Notes under the pieces: model-generated
Seen by the model: only the letters and a program-made list of their open reading frames with translations
Told to the model about the DNA's origin: nothing
Database searches by the model: none
Part shown: positions 25,019 to 34,831 of the stretch, piece after piece
Position numbering within the stretch: the first letter of the stretch is position 1
Layout: every line of letters starts with the position of its first letter
Assembly (NCBI GenBank): GCA_029552825.1
Contig: JAKPDL010000182.1
Location: 1 to 64,000 of the forward strand
DNA from: Bacteroidota bacterium
Lineage (GTDB): Bacteria > Bacteroidota > Bacteroidia > Bacteroidales > VadinHA17
Length of the DNA: 64,000 nt
Reading direction: 5' to 3'
Made by a program: the position numbers and the translations under genes

Positions 25019-27631
25019 ATGAACCTTAATAATTTCACTATAAAAGCCCAGGAAGCTGTAATGCACGCATTCGACATAGCCGCATCGATGAATCATCAGG
25101 CTGTGGAATGTGCGCATATTATGAAAGGTATTCTTACGGAAGCCGATAAGATTGTGCAGTTTATTTTCGGCAAGACAGGTGCAGATATCCGTGCTTTCAG
25201 CAGAGCTCTCGATCGCATAATTGATTCATTTCCGAAAGTTACAGGGGGTGAATCATATCTTTCTTCGAGAGCTGCTGAGGTCTTGCGGAAGGCATCGGGT
25301 CATGCACTGAAGATGAAAGACAAATTTGTATCGGTTGAGCATCTGCTGATTGCGCTTCTCGAATCGGACGACCAGGTAGCCAGACTTATGAAGGACAGCG
25401 GGATAGATATGAAGGGACTTATGGCTGCAATTAACGATTTGAGAAAAGGAGCTACTGTTGAGAGTCAGACGGCAGATGACACTTATAATGCACTTAACAG
25501 GTTCGCAATAAACCTCAATGAGATGGCACAATCGGGTAAACTCGACCCGGTTATCGGAAGAGATGATGAGATTAGAAGGGTATTACAGATATTGTCAAGG
25601 CGTTCAAAAAATAATCCCTTGCTTATTGGTGAGCCCGGTGTCGGAAAGACTGCAATAGTGGAAGGTCTGGCACACCGTATCGTGAGAGGTGATGTGCCTG
25701 AAGACCTTAAATCGAAGGTAATTTATGCTCTCGATATGGGAGCACTCATTGCAGGTGCCAAGTATAAGGGAGAGTTTGAAGAGAGGCTTAAATCGGTAAT
25801 TAATGAAGTGGTTTCTTCTAATGGTGAAGTGGTTCTTTTTATTGATGAAATTCATACACTTGTTGGTGCCGGCAAATCGGAAGGAGCAATGGATGCTGCC
25901 AATATTATGAAGCCGGCTCTTGCAAGAGGAGAGTTAAGGGCTATAGGTGCTACAACTCTTAATGAATATCAGAAGTATTTCGAAAAGGACAAAGCTCTTG
26001 AACGCCGTTTTCAGGTAGTACACGTTGATGAACCTGACAGGGCTGACGCCATTTCAATTCTCAGAGGATTGAGGGAACGGTATGAAACTCATCATAAAGT
26101 TATTATTCGCGATGAAGCAATAATAGCAGCAGTGGATCTGTCATATCGATATATTACCGACCGTTTTCTGCCTGATAAAGCCATAGACCTTATAGACGAA
26201 GCTGCTTCGAGGCTGAGGCTGCAAATGAATTCATTACCTGAAGAGCTCGATGAGATACAGAGGACAATTGCACGCCTTGAAATAGAACGCGAAGCAGTGA
26301 AACGAGACCAGGACAAAAGAAAAGAGGAAGAAATTTCGCGTGAGCTTGCAAAACTCATGGAAAAAAGAAATGAACTGATGGCAGCCTGGAAGTCGGAAAA
26401 GAATCTGATCGAACAGATGCAGGAGAAAAAGGAGGCAATGGAGATGATCAGACTTGAAGCAGAACAGGCTGAAAGGATGGGTGATTACGGCCGTGTGGCA
26501 GAGCTGAGGTATGGGAAACTGATCGAACTGGAGAAAGAGATTGCTGCAATAAAAGAACAGATTGAGGAAAGAAGAAGATCTGGTTCACTTGTGCGTGAAG
26601 ATGTACGAGCAGAAGATATTGCAGAGATAGTCTCTAAGTGGACTGGAATACCTGTTTCAAAAATGCTCGAGAGTGAGAGGGAAAAACTTCTTCGCCTTGA
26701 GGAGGAGCTTCACAAAAGGGTTGTTGGCCAGGATGAGGCAATAGCTGCTGTTGCCGATGCTGTAAGAAGATCGAGGGCAGGACTGCAGGATGAAAAAAGA
26801 CCTGTGGGCTCATTCATTTTCCTTGGAACAACAGGTGTGGGCAAAACCGAACTTGCCCGAGCACTGGCCGAATTTCTGTTCAACAATGAGAACCTGATGA
26901 CGAGGATTGATATGTCAGAATATCAGGAGAGACATTCGGTATCGAGACTTATAGGAGCTCCCCCGGGTTATGTCGGATATGAAGAAGGCGGACAGCTGAC
27001 TGAAGCTGTCAGGCATAAACCTTATTCGGTCGTCCTGCTCGACGAAATAGAAAAGGCACATCCGGATGTGTTTAACCTTCTGCTACAGGTGCTCGACGAG
27101 GGAAGACTTACTGATAACAAGGGAAGAACAGTTAACTTCAGAAATGTAATAATTATAATGACCTCCAACCTCGGTTCCGATATTATCCGCGAGAGGATGG
27201 AACAGTGGAACAATAACCTTCCGCCCAGGGAAGAAGAGAAACTAAGGAACGAAGTCTTTGCATTGCTGAGAAAATTTATGCGACCTGAATTCCTTAACAG
27301 GGTTGATGAAATAGTAATGTTTAAACCATTGACTATTAATCAAATAAAAGAAATAGTAAGAATTCAGCTTGGCAACCTTTCTAAAGTACTTGAATCACAG
27401 GGCATTAAGCTCGAAGTGGGTGATGATGCAGTTGAATGGCTTGCTGAACATGGGTTTGATCCGCAGCTGGGTGCCCGACCGGTTAAACGACTGATTCAGA
27501 GAGAGGTTGTGAATCGATTGTCGAAAGAAATAATAGCAGGAAAAGTTAGTAAGGATGATACTGTTTATCTAAGCGTGAAAGACGGAGCAATCTTTTTCAG
27601 CAATAAGAAACCATCTAGGAGAACGACTTGA
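25019..27631 (+). CDS. clpB: ATP-dependent disaggregase ClpB
   Basis: 870 residues. The Clp N domain (1-145), first AAA+ domain (Walker [10 protein letters not shown] near 205), coiled-coil middle domain (about 410-525) and second AAA+ domain (Walker [10 protein letters not shown] near 605) are all present; Arg fingers and the C-terminal small domain are intact. The protein unfolds aggregates with DnaK. The start is preceded by GAAAGGAGT 8-10 bases upstream, an unusually good Shine-Dalgarno sequence for this genome. The 3' end overlaps the convergent STAS gene by 17 bases. Confidence 0.96.
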   Translation: MNLNNFTIKAQEAVMHAFDIAASMNHQAVECAHIMKGILTEADKIVQFIFGKTGADIRAFSRALDRIIDSFPKVTGGESYLSSRAAEVLRKASGHALKMKDKFVSVEHLLIALLESDDQVARLMKDSGIDMKGLMAAINDLRKGATVESQTADDTYNALNRFAINLNEMAQSGKLDPVIGRDDEIRRVLQILSRRSKNNPLLIGEPGVGKTAIVEGLAHRIVRGDVPEDLKSKVIYALDMGALIAGAKYKGEFEERLKSVINEVVSSNGEVVLFIDEIHTLVGAGKSEGAMDAANIMKPALARGELRAIGATTLNEYQKYFEKDKALERRFQVVHVDEPDRADAISILRGLRERYETHHKVIIRDEAIIAAVDLSYRYITDRFLPDKAIDLIDEAASRLRLQMNSLPEELDEIQRTIARLEIEREAVKRDQDKRKEEEISRELAKLMEKRNELMAAWKSEKNLIEQMQEKKEAMEMIRLEAEQAERMGDYGRVAELRYGKLIELEKEIAAIKEQIEERRRSGSLVREDVRAEDIAEIVSKWTGIPVSKMLESEREKLLRLEEELHKRVVGQDEAIAAVADAVRRSRAGLQDEKRPVGSFIFLGTTGVGKTELARALAEFLFNNENLMTRIDMSEYQERHSVSRLIGAPPGYVGYEEGGQLTEAVRHKPYSVVLLDEIEKAHPDVFNLLLQVLDEGRLTDNKGRTVNFRNVIIIMTSNLGSDIIRERMEQWNNNLPPREEEKLRNEVFALLRKFMRPEFLNRVDEIVMFKPLTINQIKEIVRIQLGNLSKVLESQGIKLEVGDDAVEWLAEHGFDPQLGARPVKRLIQREVVNRLSKEIIAGKVSKDDTVYLSVKDGAIFFSNKKPSRRTT

Positions 27632-27950
27632 TGCATTCATCAACGTCATCGTAAATATCAAAAATAGTATTCAGACGCAGGTTCTGAAAAAGATTGTTTA
27701 CGTGAGGCTCAATAGAACAAATTTTTAGTGTTCCGTAATTATTCCTGGCTGATCTAAGTATTGAAAGCAGGGAACCAAAGCCGGTACTATCTATATATTG
27801 TATACCCTTTAGGTTTATTATCACTCTGGAGTTTGGTTCGTTGAATAACCTTGATACTTCTTCTCTTACCTCATCAGCAACCAGTGCATCAAGTTTATTT
27901 AGAGTGAATGATACAATTTCGATATTACCCCTCTTTTCACTGGTAACCAT
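27615..27950 (-). CDS. STAS-domain protein with Thr at the phosphosite
   Basis: 111 residues, a single STAS domain. The phospho-loop reads YIDSTGFGSLL, so Thr56 takes the place of the usual serine, which often still allows phosphorylation. It follows the Hpt gene by 12 bases on the same strand, so the two form an operon. The likely role is a partner-switching regulator. Its 3' end overlaps the clpB 3' end on the other strand. Confidence 0.87.
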   Translation of the reverse strand: MVTSEKRGNIEIVSFTLNKLDALVADEVREEVSRLFNEPNSRVIINLKGIQYIDSTGFGSLLSILRSARNNYGTLKICSIEPHVNNLFQNLRLNTIFDIYDDVDECIKSFS

Positions 27951-27962
27951 GGTTCCCTGCTT

Positions 27963-28313
27963 TCAGATACTGTTTATTAATTTTTCAAGTTCAACTATTG
28001 CTTCGGCAGTATCGTGCTCATAATTTGATATGTAGGTGCTGTACTTTTCTGTTTCCATACCCTCTTTTGCCTGCAATTCGAAAGTCTTAAGCATACTGGC
28101 AAGATTTTCCATCCCCATAATTGCTACCGACGATTTTGCTTTATGTGCCAGAAGTCCAAGATTATAATAATCAGCTTCTTTAAGTAATTTCTTCATTTCT
28201 TCTGAAATCTCACGAACCTGCGCCTTAAACATCTCCACTATTTCCTTAACAGTTTCCTTATCACCACCTGCCACTGACAACAGATATTCAGGGTTAATAT
28301 AATTATAACTCAT
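27963..28313 (-). CDS. Histidine phosphotransfer (Hpt) domain protein
   Basis: 116 residues from the ATG at 28313; the frame extends to a TTG at 28355 but that adds an unlikely N-terminus. It is a four-helix Hpt domain with the phospho-accepting His57 in LLAHKAKSSVAIMG. Free-standing Hpt proteins relay phosphate between hybrid kinases and response regulators. Neither lies nearby; its downstream partner in the operon is an STAS protein, an uncommon pairing. Confidence 0.88.
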   Translation of the reverse strand: MSYNYINPEYLLSVAGGDKETVKEIVEMFKAQVREISEEMKKLLKEADYYNLGLLAHKAKSSVAIMGMENLASMLKTFELQAKEGMETEKYSTYISNYEHDTAEAIVELEKLINSI

Positions 28314-28485
28314 TGGGAAGAAATAATTTAAATTGAAAAAGGTTTTAGTTTTCAATTATAAAAATAATATTTATTTCAAAATTCAGGAATTTCGTTATTA
28401 ATTTATTTCCGGTTGCTTATACTGTCGACCTTATAACTCCTTTTACCAGCAGATAAAATGAATATAAAATTCTGCGAGAAAACAT

Positions 28486-28534
28486 TTTATTGTTTAATAA
28501 GATGTTACTTATAGTTTATTTTTTAAACAATAAA
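28486..28534. repeat. 12-base inverted repeat between the Hpt and OmpA genes
   Basis: TTTATTGTTTAA at 28486-28497 is the exact reverse complement of TTAAACAATAAA at 28523-28534. The 25-base spacer contains a second, nested pair (ATAAG/CTTAT). This may be paired operator half-sites or an AT-rich cruciform. Confidence 0.5.
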
Positions 28535-28599
28535 CAGAAAATCAAACTGTTTTTTATTTGAAATAAATATTAAATTTAGCGTGCAAAATTCCTTTCAAA

Positions 28600-30693
28600 A
28601 TGAGACTAACAGGATATTCATTGTTGCTTATTTTATTGATTCTCACCTGCAGATCAGCAAATGCCCAGACAAATGTGGAAATAGAAAAGAGCCAGTTCAG
28701 AAATGTCAGGGATGGATTTAAAGTCGCATGGGAGCATGTGAAGGAGGGCGATGCATATTTTATGGAAGGTGGGGTATTGTACAGAAATGCTTTTGAAGAG
28801 TATAAAAAAGCTTACGCATATAATTCAACAAATGCGGAATTAAATTACAAAATCGGAGTTGCTGCCTTATTTTCAGATAATCAGGATAAGGCAGCCGAAT
28901 ATCTTCTTAAAGCCTATGAAATTAATAATAAAGTAGCTGAAGATGTGCTCCTGCTGGCAGGGAGAGCTCTTCAATATGCTGGCAGATACAATGAGGCAAT
29001 AGAAAAACTGGAATTATACATCGACTCTTCCAACAAAAGAAATAAAGCTGGAGTGGAGATGGCAAAAAAATACATTGAGGAATGTAAGTCAGCTATTGAA
29101 TTAACAAAAGATACATTGAGAATTGAAATCCAGAACCTTGGTGGCAGTGTGAACTCCGATTGTGATGATTACAGTATAGTACCGACAGGGGATGGGAAAA
29201 GAATATATTTTGGCTCGAGAAGAGCTACATCAGGTTCTTCTTCAAAGCGTTATGATGATAAGAAGTTTGATGAAAATATTTTTATTACTGATTTTCAGAA
29301 CGGTGTCTGGACAAATGCATTACCTGTTGGAAGTAAAATAAATACTGAATATTGTGAAACTCCTCTTTTTCTGAGCAAAGCAGAAGACAGGCTATTTGTT
29401 TATGCGGGTTATGAAGGAAACGGTGATATTATGGTTTCCGAATTGAGAAGGGGGTCGTGGAGGGCGCCGGTAAAAGAAAAAATAGGGATTTCAAGCAACT
29501 TTCCCGAAACATCGATGTGTATTTCACCCGACGGAAATGAAGTTGCCTTTATACGCGATGCAGGTAAAAAAGGTATAGGCGGGAAAGACATTTATATTGT
29601 TAAAAGAATTCAGGATAAAAGGTGGTCAAAACCTCAAAATGCAGGAATAACAGTTAACAGCCGGTACGATGAGGAATCTGTAAGATATTCGAAAGGAGGT
29701 GATACATTGTGGTTCAGTTCTGCAGGGCACAATGCAATTGGAGGATTTGATATATTTTACAGTGTAAGAAGCACCGATGGCAGCTGGGGTCCTGCTATGA
29801 ATGCAGGCTTTCCTATAAATACGCCATGGCATGAGCTCTTTTATGTCCCTGCCCCCGACGACGACAGTGCATTTTATTTTGTCTCCAACCGCAAGGGGGG
29901 ATATGGTGGTCTCGACATTTATAAGGGTCGCCTGCTGCCTCCTCCTCCGGTTGTAACTCCTCCTGAACCCGAACCCGAACCTGTAAAGCCACCTGAACCA
30001 CAGATTGTGGTGGTACGCGATACGGTAGTCATTATCAAGGAAGTTGCACCACCTGCCCCGGTCATTGACAAATCAGTTTACCTTACTGGAAATATTACCG
30101 ACTCAGAAACAGGTGCTCCTGTTCTTGCACGCATTGAAGTTATTGATTACCTTACAGATGCAGTTATTGCCACAACAGCAAGTTCTGATGCTGACGGTTC
30201 ATATAAAGTAAAACTGCCTGAAAGGAAAATATATATAGTAAACGTTAGAGCTACAGGTTTCCTGTCGGATATGAAGAAGATATCAATACCCGAAGATTAT
30301 CCTTCCGATTTAATGAGGCTTGATGTTCAACTTGCAAAGGTCAAGGTGGGGAAGAAAGTTGTTCTCAACAATATCTTCTTCGAAACAGGGAAAGCAGTGC
30401 TGACTAAAGATTCTTTCGAAGAACTCGATAAACTGGTGGGTATTATGAATGATAATCCCTCGATGAAGATTGAAATATCAGGCCATACTGATAATACAGG
30501 GAGTGCTGTGATAAATGCCCGGTTGTCAACAGAAAGAGCAAGAGCAGTTGTTGAATATCTGGTGAGCAAGGGGATAGACAGAGCGAGAATGACATATAGG
30601 GGTTATGGACCCGACCAGCCAATAGCTGATAATTCTACTCCTGAAGGGCGAGCCAAAAACCGCCGTGTGGAATTCAAAATACTTGAAATGTAA
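28600..30693 (+). CDS. OmpA-family protein with TPR, PD40 propeller and CRD (PorE-like)
   Basis: 697 residues with a Sec signal peptide (to about 22, SANAQ). The order is TPR-like helices (about 40-180), a PD40/WD40-like propeller (about 195-450), a proline-rich linker (about 452-490), a carboxypeptidase-like regulatory domain (about 495-590) and an OmpA C-terminal peptidoglycan-binding domain (about 595-697, with EISGHTDNTGS and LSTERARAVVEYL). This is the architecture described for PorE of the type IX secretion system, but PorE is a lipoprotein and this one lacks a lipobox cysteine. Other T9SS genes are absent, and Bacteroidota carry many paralogues of this design. Confidence 0.88.
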   Translation: MRLTGYSLLLILLILTCRSANAQTNVEIEKSQFRNVRDGFKVAWEHVKEGDAYFMEGGVLYRNAFEEYKKAYAYNSTNAELNYKIGVAALFSDNQDKAAEYLLKAYEINNKVAEDVLLLAGRALQYAGRYNEAIEKLELYIDSSNKRNKAGVEMAKKYIEECKSAIELTKDTLRIEIQNLGGSVNSDCDDYSIVPTGDGKRIYFGSRRATSGSSSKRYDDKKFDENIFITDFQNGVWTNALPVGSKINTEYCETPLFLSKAEDRLFVYAGYEGNGDIMVSELRRGSWRAPVKEKIGISSNFPETSMCISPDGNEVAFIRDAGKKGIGGKDIYIVKRIQDKRWSKPQNAGITVNSRYDEESVRYSKGGDTLWFSSAGHNAIGGFDIFYSVRSTDGSWGPAMNAGFPINTPWHELFYVPAPDDDSAFYFVSNRKGGYGGLDIYKGRLLPPPPVVTPPEPEPEPVKPPEPQIVVVRDTVVIIKEVAPPAPVIDKSVYLTGNITDSETGAPVLARIEVIDYLTDAVIATTASSDADGSYKVKLPERKIYIVNVRATGFLSDMKKISIPEDYPSDLMRLDVQLAKVKVGKKVVLNNIFFETGKAVLTKDSFEELDKLVGIMNDNPSMKIEISGHTDNTGSAVINARLSTERARAVVEYLVSKGIDRARMTYRGYGPDQPIADNSTPEGRAKNRRVEFKILEM

Positions 30694-30703
30694 ACTGAAT
30701 GAG

Positions 30704-30734
30704 AATTTCATGACTTTAAGCATGAAATTTTATT
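30704..30734 (+). terminator. AT-rich terminator after the OmpA gene
   Basis: AATTTCATG (30704-30712) pairs perfectly with CATGAAATT (30721-30729) and is followed by TTATTAA. It is the best terminator candidate between the OmpA gene and gcvT but has few G-C pairs. Confidence 0.5.
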
Positions 30735-30745
30735 AATCAGTGACT

Positions 30746-30753
30746 TATTTTTG
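30746..30753 (+). promoter_or_regulatory. -7 promoter element of gcvT
   Basis: TATTTTTG matches TAnnTTTG exactly, about 29 bases upstream of the gcvT start. No clear -33 TTTG lies at the right distance. Confidence 0.45.
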
Positions 30754-30781
30754 ACTTAAGTTTTTACAATTTTCCATAATT

Positions 30782-31888
30782 ATGAAACATACTCCATTTA
30801 CGCAGATCCACATTGGTCTGGGTGCAAAGATGGTACCTTTTGCCGGATTTTACATGCCTGTAGAATATACAGGAATTATCGATGAACACATTACTGTGAG
30901 GGAAAAAGTTGGGGTATTTGATGTGTCGCATATGGGTGAATTCAGAGTCAAAGGACCGAATGCATTCGCTTTTTTACAGTATATTACCTCAAATGACGTT
31001 TCAGCACTGTACGACGGAAAGGTTCAGTATTCATGTTTCCCCAACGGCAGGGGAGGAATAGTGGACGACTTGCTGATTTACAGGTTCAGTTCCGATGATT
31101 ATCTTCTCGTGGTAAATGCTGCAAATATTGAAAAAGATTGGCAATGGTGTGTGCAGCACGCCAGACGCTTCGGTATTTTACCTGGAAAGGAAATTATTAA
31201 CCTGTCCGACTCCACAGCACAGTTAGCTGTTCAGGGACCACTTGCACTAAAGGCAATGCAGAAATTAACCTCTGCCAGCATTGAAGGCATGGAATACTAT
31301 ACTTTCAAGGTTATTGAATTTGCTGGAATAAAAGATGTTATTTTCTCAACCACAGGTTATACTGGTGCAGGTGGATGCGAAATATATGTGAAAAATGAAG
31401 ATGGACCGCGGTTATGGGAAGCTGTTTTTGAAGCCGGAAAGGAATTTGGAATCAAACCTGCAGGACTTGGTGCCAGAGATACACTGCGTCTCGAAATGGG
31501 CTACTGCCTCTACGGAAATGACATCGATGATACAACCTCCCCTATAGAGGCAGGGCTTGGCTGGATAACAAAATTTGTTGACGGCAAAGACTTTATCGAC
31601 CGGGAACTTCTTCTTAAACAAAAGACCGAAGGCACCAGCCGGAAACTCAGAGGTTTTGAAATGATTGAAAAAGGAATACCAAGACAACATTATGAAGTGT
31701 TTGATTCCGCAGGAAATAAAATAGGTGAAGTGACATCAGGTACAATGTCTCCCATGCTGAAAAAGGGAATCGGTATGGCATACCTCACCAGAGGATTCTG
31801 GAAACCTGGTACTGAAATATTCATTAGAATAAGAAATAAAGACCTTAAGGCAGTAATCGTTGAACTACCATTTTATAAAAAACAATAG
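30782..31888 (+). CDS. gcvT: Aminomethyltransferase (glycine cleavage T protein)
   Basis: 368 residues. The N-terminal folate-binding domain has [15 protein letters not shown] and DVSHMGEF; the conserved [11 protein letters not shown] and the [15 protein letters not shown] segment follow; the C-terminal barrel has the family pattern [20 protein letters not shown]. It transfers the methylene group from the H-protein to tetrahydrofolate. The genes for the P, H and L proteins are not adjacent. Confidence 0.95.
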   Translation: MKHTPFTQIHIGLGAKMVPFAGFYMPVEYTGIIDEHITVREKVGVFDVSHMGEFRVKGPNAFAFLQYITSNDVSALYDGKVQYSCFPNGRGGIVDDLLIYRFSSDDYLLVVNAANIEKDWQWCVQHARRFGILPGKEIINLSDSTAQLAVQGPLALKAMQKLTSASIEGMEYYTFKVIEFAGIKDVIFSTTGYTGAGGCEIYVKNEDGPRLWEAVFEAGKEFGIKPAGLGARDTLRLEMGYCLYGNDIDDTTSPIEAGLGWITKFVDGKDFIDRELLLKQKTEGTSRKLRGFEMIEKGIPRQHYEVFDSAGNKIGEVTSGTMSPMLKKGIGMAYLTRGFWKPGTEIFIRIRNKDLKAVIVELPFYKKQ

Positions 31889-31978
31889 GCTTGTAATAAA
31901 TGATCTATTGATTTTCATCATTCCTGCTGAAAAGAGATAAATATGTAATTTTGAAATGCTGGCTTAAGCTCCGGAATA

Positions 31979-32704
31979 ATGGAAAAACTCAAACTTGAAG
32001 TTTGCCTTTCTCCTGCAATGTTCCACAGGTATGATTGTAGAGGCAATATTGTGGTTATTATAGATGTACTGAGGGCATGTTCGGCAATTTGCACTGCTTT
32101 TGAAAACGGCGCGGCTGAAATCATTCCTGTTGCAGAAGCTGAAGAGGCAAAGGAGTATAAAAACAGAGGTTATCTGGTAGCAGCTGAAAGAGATGGTTTT
32201 ACACTCGATTTTGCCGATTTTGGAAATTCTCCTTTTAATTTTACACGCGAACGTGTTGAAGGCAAAACAATAGCTTATTCAACAACCAACGGGACGAGGA
32301 TTATAGAAATGACTGATAAATCATACAAAACTATTATAGGAGCTTTTCTGAATATTTCTTCGGTAACAGAATGGATTCTGGCAGAGAAGAAGGATGTAAT
32401 TCTTTTCTGCGCCGGCTGGAAAGACAGATTCAGTCTTGAAGATACAGTTTGCGCCGGAGCATATGCATCGAGGCTCCTTGAAAGTGGACTCTTTACTACT
32501 ATTTGTGATTCCGTTCATGCTTCTCTGGACATATGGGAGATAGCCAGGAATGATCTGAGAGGATATATTGAGAAAGCAGCTCAGAGAAGCCGTCTTCGCG
32601 ATAAGGGACTTGACGATTGTATTGATTTCTGCCTTACTGCTGATATTACACCAGTTATACCGGTCGTGGAGAAAGGGAAAATTGTACCTTTGAGATATAA
32701 ATAG
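31979..32704 (+). CDS. comB: 2-phosphosulfolactate phosphatase-like protein
   Basis: 241 residues, ComB family: VVIIDVLRACSAICTAFENGA at 21-41, TTNGTR near 101-106, and CAGWKDRFSLEDTVCAG near 143-159. ComB hydrolyses 2-phosphosulfolactate in coenzyme M synthesis, but bacterial homologues without that pathway are common, and no comA or comC is seen here. In Bacteroidota it may serve sulfolactate or sulfonolipid metabolism, or another phosphatase role. Confidence 0.85.
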   Translation: MEKLKLEVCLSPAMFHRYDCRGNIVVIIDVLRACSAICTAFENGAAEIIPVAEAEEAKEYKNRGYLVAAERDGFTLDFADFGNSPFNFTRERVEGKTIAYSTTNGTRIIEMTDKSYKTIIGAFLNISSVTEWILAEKKDVILFCAGWKDRFSLEDTVCAGAYASRLLESGLFTTICDSVHASLDIWEIARNDLRGYIEKAAQRSRLRDKGLDDCIDFCLTADITPVIPVVEKGKIVPLRYK

Positions 32705-32817
32705 AAAAAAGGCAGAATTAAATAGACAGGGACAGGAAGGTAGTATGAAATTTTAAGAAATAAATAAATTGAAATATTATTGCGATAAAAGAACAGTATT
32801 AAAATAAACTTCAAACT

Positions 32818-33888
32818 ATGAAAAAGCACAATTTTTACGCAGGGCCTTCTATTCTTCCGCAATTCACTATTGAAAAGACAATAGAAGGAATCAAAAATTT
32901 TGCCGGAACAGGGTTGTCAGTTCTTGAGATATCCCACCGGAGTAAAGAGTTTATAGCATGTATGAATGATACAATAGCACTGGTTAAGGAGCTGCTTGAT
33001 GTTCCTCAGGGTTATCATGTTATTTTCCTTGGAGGGGGTGCCAGCTTGCAGTTTTGTATGGTGCCGATAAATCTACTTAAGAATAAAGCAGCATATCTTG
33101 TAACAGGTGAATGGGCTTCCAAAGCTTTCAAGGAAGCAAAGCTTATTGGTGAAGCAGTTGAAGTGGCATCATCAAAAGACAGGAATTTCTCGTATATACC
33201 GAAAAATTACACCATTCCTGCCGATGCCGATTATTTTCATATAACAACAAATAATACCATTTACGGAACTGAGCTTAAGGAGGATCCTGATTCACCGGTA
33301 CCTGTGGTTGCAGATATGTCATCCGATATTTTCAGTCGTCCGGTGGATGTTTCAAAATATGCAATAATTTATGCTGGTGCTCAGAAAAACCTTGGACCGG
33401 CAGGTGTAACAATGGTTATCGTCAGGGAAGATGTTCTCGGGAAAGTTGAGCGTACCATCCCCACAATGCTCGATTACCGTACGCACATAAAGGCAGAATC
33501 GATGTTCAATACTCCTCCGGTGTTCGCGGTATTTGCCGCACAACAAACCCTTCTCTGGCTGAAAGAAATGGGTGGTGTAAGAGTTATGCAGAAACGAAAC
33601 GAAGAAAAAGCAAAAATTCTTTATGATGAGATTGAAAGGAATAAATTGTTCATGCCCACGGTAAGCGATCCTGCCGACCGTTCAATTATGAATGTATGTT
33701 TTGTGATGAAACCCGAATACAAAGAACTTGAAGCAGAGTTCCTTGATTTTGCAAAATCACGAGGGATGGTTGGTATTGCAGGACACAGGTCGGTAGGTGG
33801 TTTCAGAGCTTCACTTTATAATGCTCTTCCAAAAGAGAGCGTTGAGGCTCTGGTGGAGGTTATGAAGGAATTTGAATCCAAAAAATAG
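32818..33888 (+). CDS. serC: Phosphoserine aminotransferase
   Basis: 356 residues, class V aminotransferase. The PLP lysine is Lys190 in [10 protein letters not shown]; the start [12 protein letters not shown] and the C-terminal [14 protein letters not shown] are diagnostic. It makes 3-phosphoserine from 3-phosphohydroxypyruvate and glutamate. It is followed directly by serA, the enzyme of the preceding step. Confidence 0.96.
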   Translation: MKKHNFYAGPSILPQFTIEKTIEGIKNFAGTGLSVLEISHRSKEFIACMNDTIALVKELLDVPQGYHVIFLGGGASLQFCMVPINLLKNKAAYLVTGEWASKAFKEAKLIGEAVEVASSKDRNFSYIPKNYTIPADADYFHITTNNTIYGTELKEDPDSPVPVVADMSSDIFSRPVDVSKYAIIYAGAQKNLGPAGVTMVIVREDVLGKVERTIPTMLDYRTHIKAESMFNTPPVFAVFAAQQTLLWLKEMGGVRVMQKRNEEKAKILYDEIERNKLFMPTVSDPADRSIMNVCFVMKPEYKELEAEFLDFAKSRGMVGIAGHRSVGGFRASLYNALPKESVEALVEVMKEFESKK

Positions 33889-33892
33889 AATC

Positions 33893-34810
33893 ATGAAAAT
33901 ATTGCTGGCAACAGAAAAACCATTTTCTCCTGCTGCAGTCAGAAAAATGCGTGAGCTGGCAGAAGCTGAAGGGCATCAGTTTGTTACGCTTGAGAGTTAC
34001 ACGAGTATTGAAGAATTATTACATGCTGTTGCCGATGCCAGCGCACTGATTGTAAGGAGTGATCCAGTTACTGCTCAGGTTCTCGATGCTGCACCTGAAT
34101 TAAAACTTGTGGTGAGGGCTGGCGCCGGATACGATAATATCGACATCAAAGCCTGCACAGCCCGCAATGTGATTGCTATGAACACACCCGGGCAGAACTC
34201 CAACGCTGTTGCTGAACTTGCATTCCTTATGATGCTTTATATGGCACGTTCAGGGTTTGCAGGAAAATGGGGTACGGAACTCAGAGGCAAGTCGATAGGG
34301 TTACACGGATTTGGAAACGTCAGCCGTTTTATGAACCAGATCGCAAAAGGTTTCGGCATGAAGGTATATGCCTACGATCCGTATGTTGAGGAAAATGAGA
34401 TGAAACAGTCAGGCGTCATTCCCTGCAAAACTCCTGAAGAACTTTACAGCAATTGTCAGTATGTGTCATTGCATATTCCTTTAAATAATAAAACCCGGAA
34501 ATCTATTGGCTACGAATTACTGAAACTGATGCCACCCGAAGCTGTGCTCGTGAATACAGCAAGGAAAGAAATAATAGATGAAGATGGCTTGCTGAAAATA
34601 TTCGACGAACGGTCAGATATTAAATATCTTTCGGATATTGAACCTGACTGTAAAGCCATATTTGAACAGAAATACAGCGGAAGATTTTTATTTACGGCCA
34701 AAAAGATGGGGGCTCAAACAGAGGAAGCTAATACCAATGCTGGAATTGCTGCTGTAAAACAAATTATTGATTATTTCAAAACAGGAAATGATAAGTTCAG
34801 AGTTAACTGA
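33893..34810 (+). CDS. serA: D-3-phosphoglycerate dehydrogenase
   Basis: 305 residues from the ATG at 33893, 4 bases after the serC stop; a TTG-started extension would overlap serC. It is a short D-2-hydroxyacid dehydrogenase without ACT domain: NAD-binding GLHGFGNVSRF, substrate-binding RAGAGYDNIDIKAC, and NTPGQNSNAVAELA. The catalytic Arg and Glu are plausible in NTARKEIIDEDGL and DIEPDC, but the C-terminal His region (HxGA) reads AKKMGAQTEEA, so the usual catalytic histidine seems replaced by Lys/Gln. The serC context still makes phosphoglycerate the likely substrate. Confidence 0.9.
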   Translation: MKILLATEKPFSPAAVRKMRELAEAEGHQFVTLESYTSIEELLHAVADASALIVRSDPVTAQVLDAAPELKLVVRAGAGYDNIDIKACTARNVIAMNTPGQNSNAVAELAFLMMLYMARSGFAGKWGTELRGKSIGLHGFGNVSRFMNQIAKGFGMKVYAYDPYVEENEMKQSGVIPCKTPEELYSNCQYVSLHIPLNNKTRKSIGYELLKLMPPEAVLVNTARKEIIDEDGLLKIFDERSDIKYLSDIEPDCKAIFEQKYSGRFLFTAKKMGAQTEEANTNAGIAAVKQIIDYFKTGNDKFRVN

Positions 34811-34831
34811 ATAATACCTTATATATTATAT

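Noticed and set aside
28314-28355. Extended start of the Hpt gene
   Set aside because: It needs a TTG start and adds residues with no counterpart in Hpt domains; an ATG at 28313 fits better.
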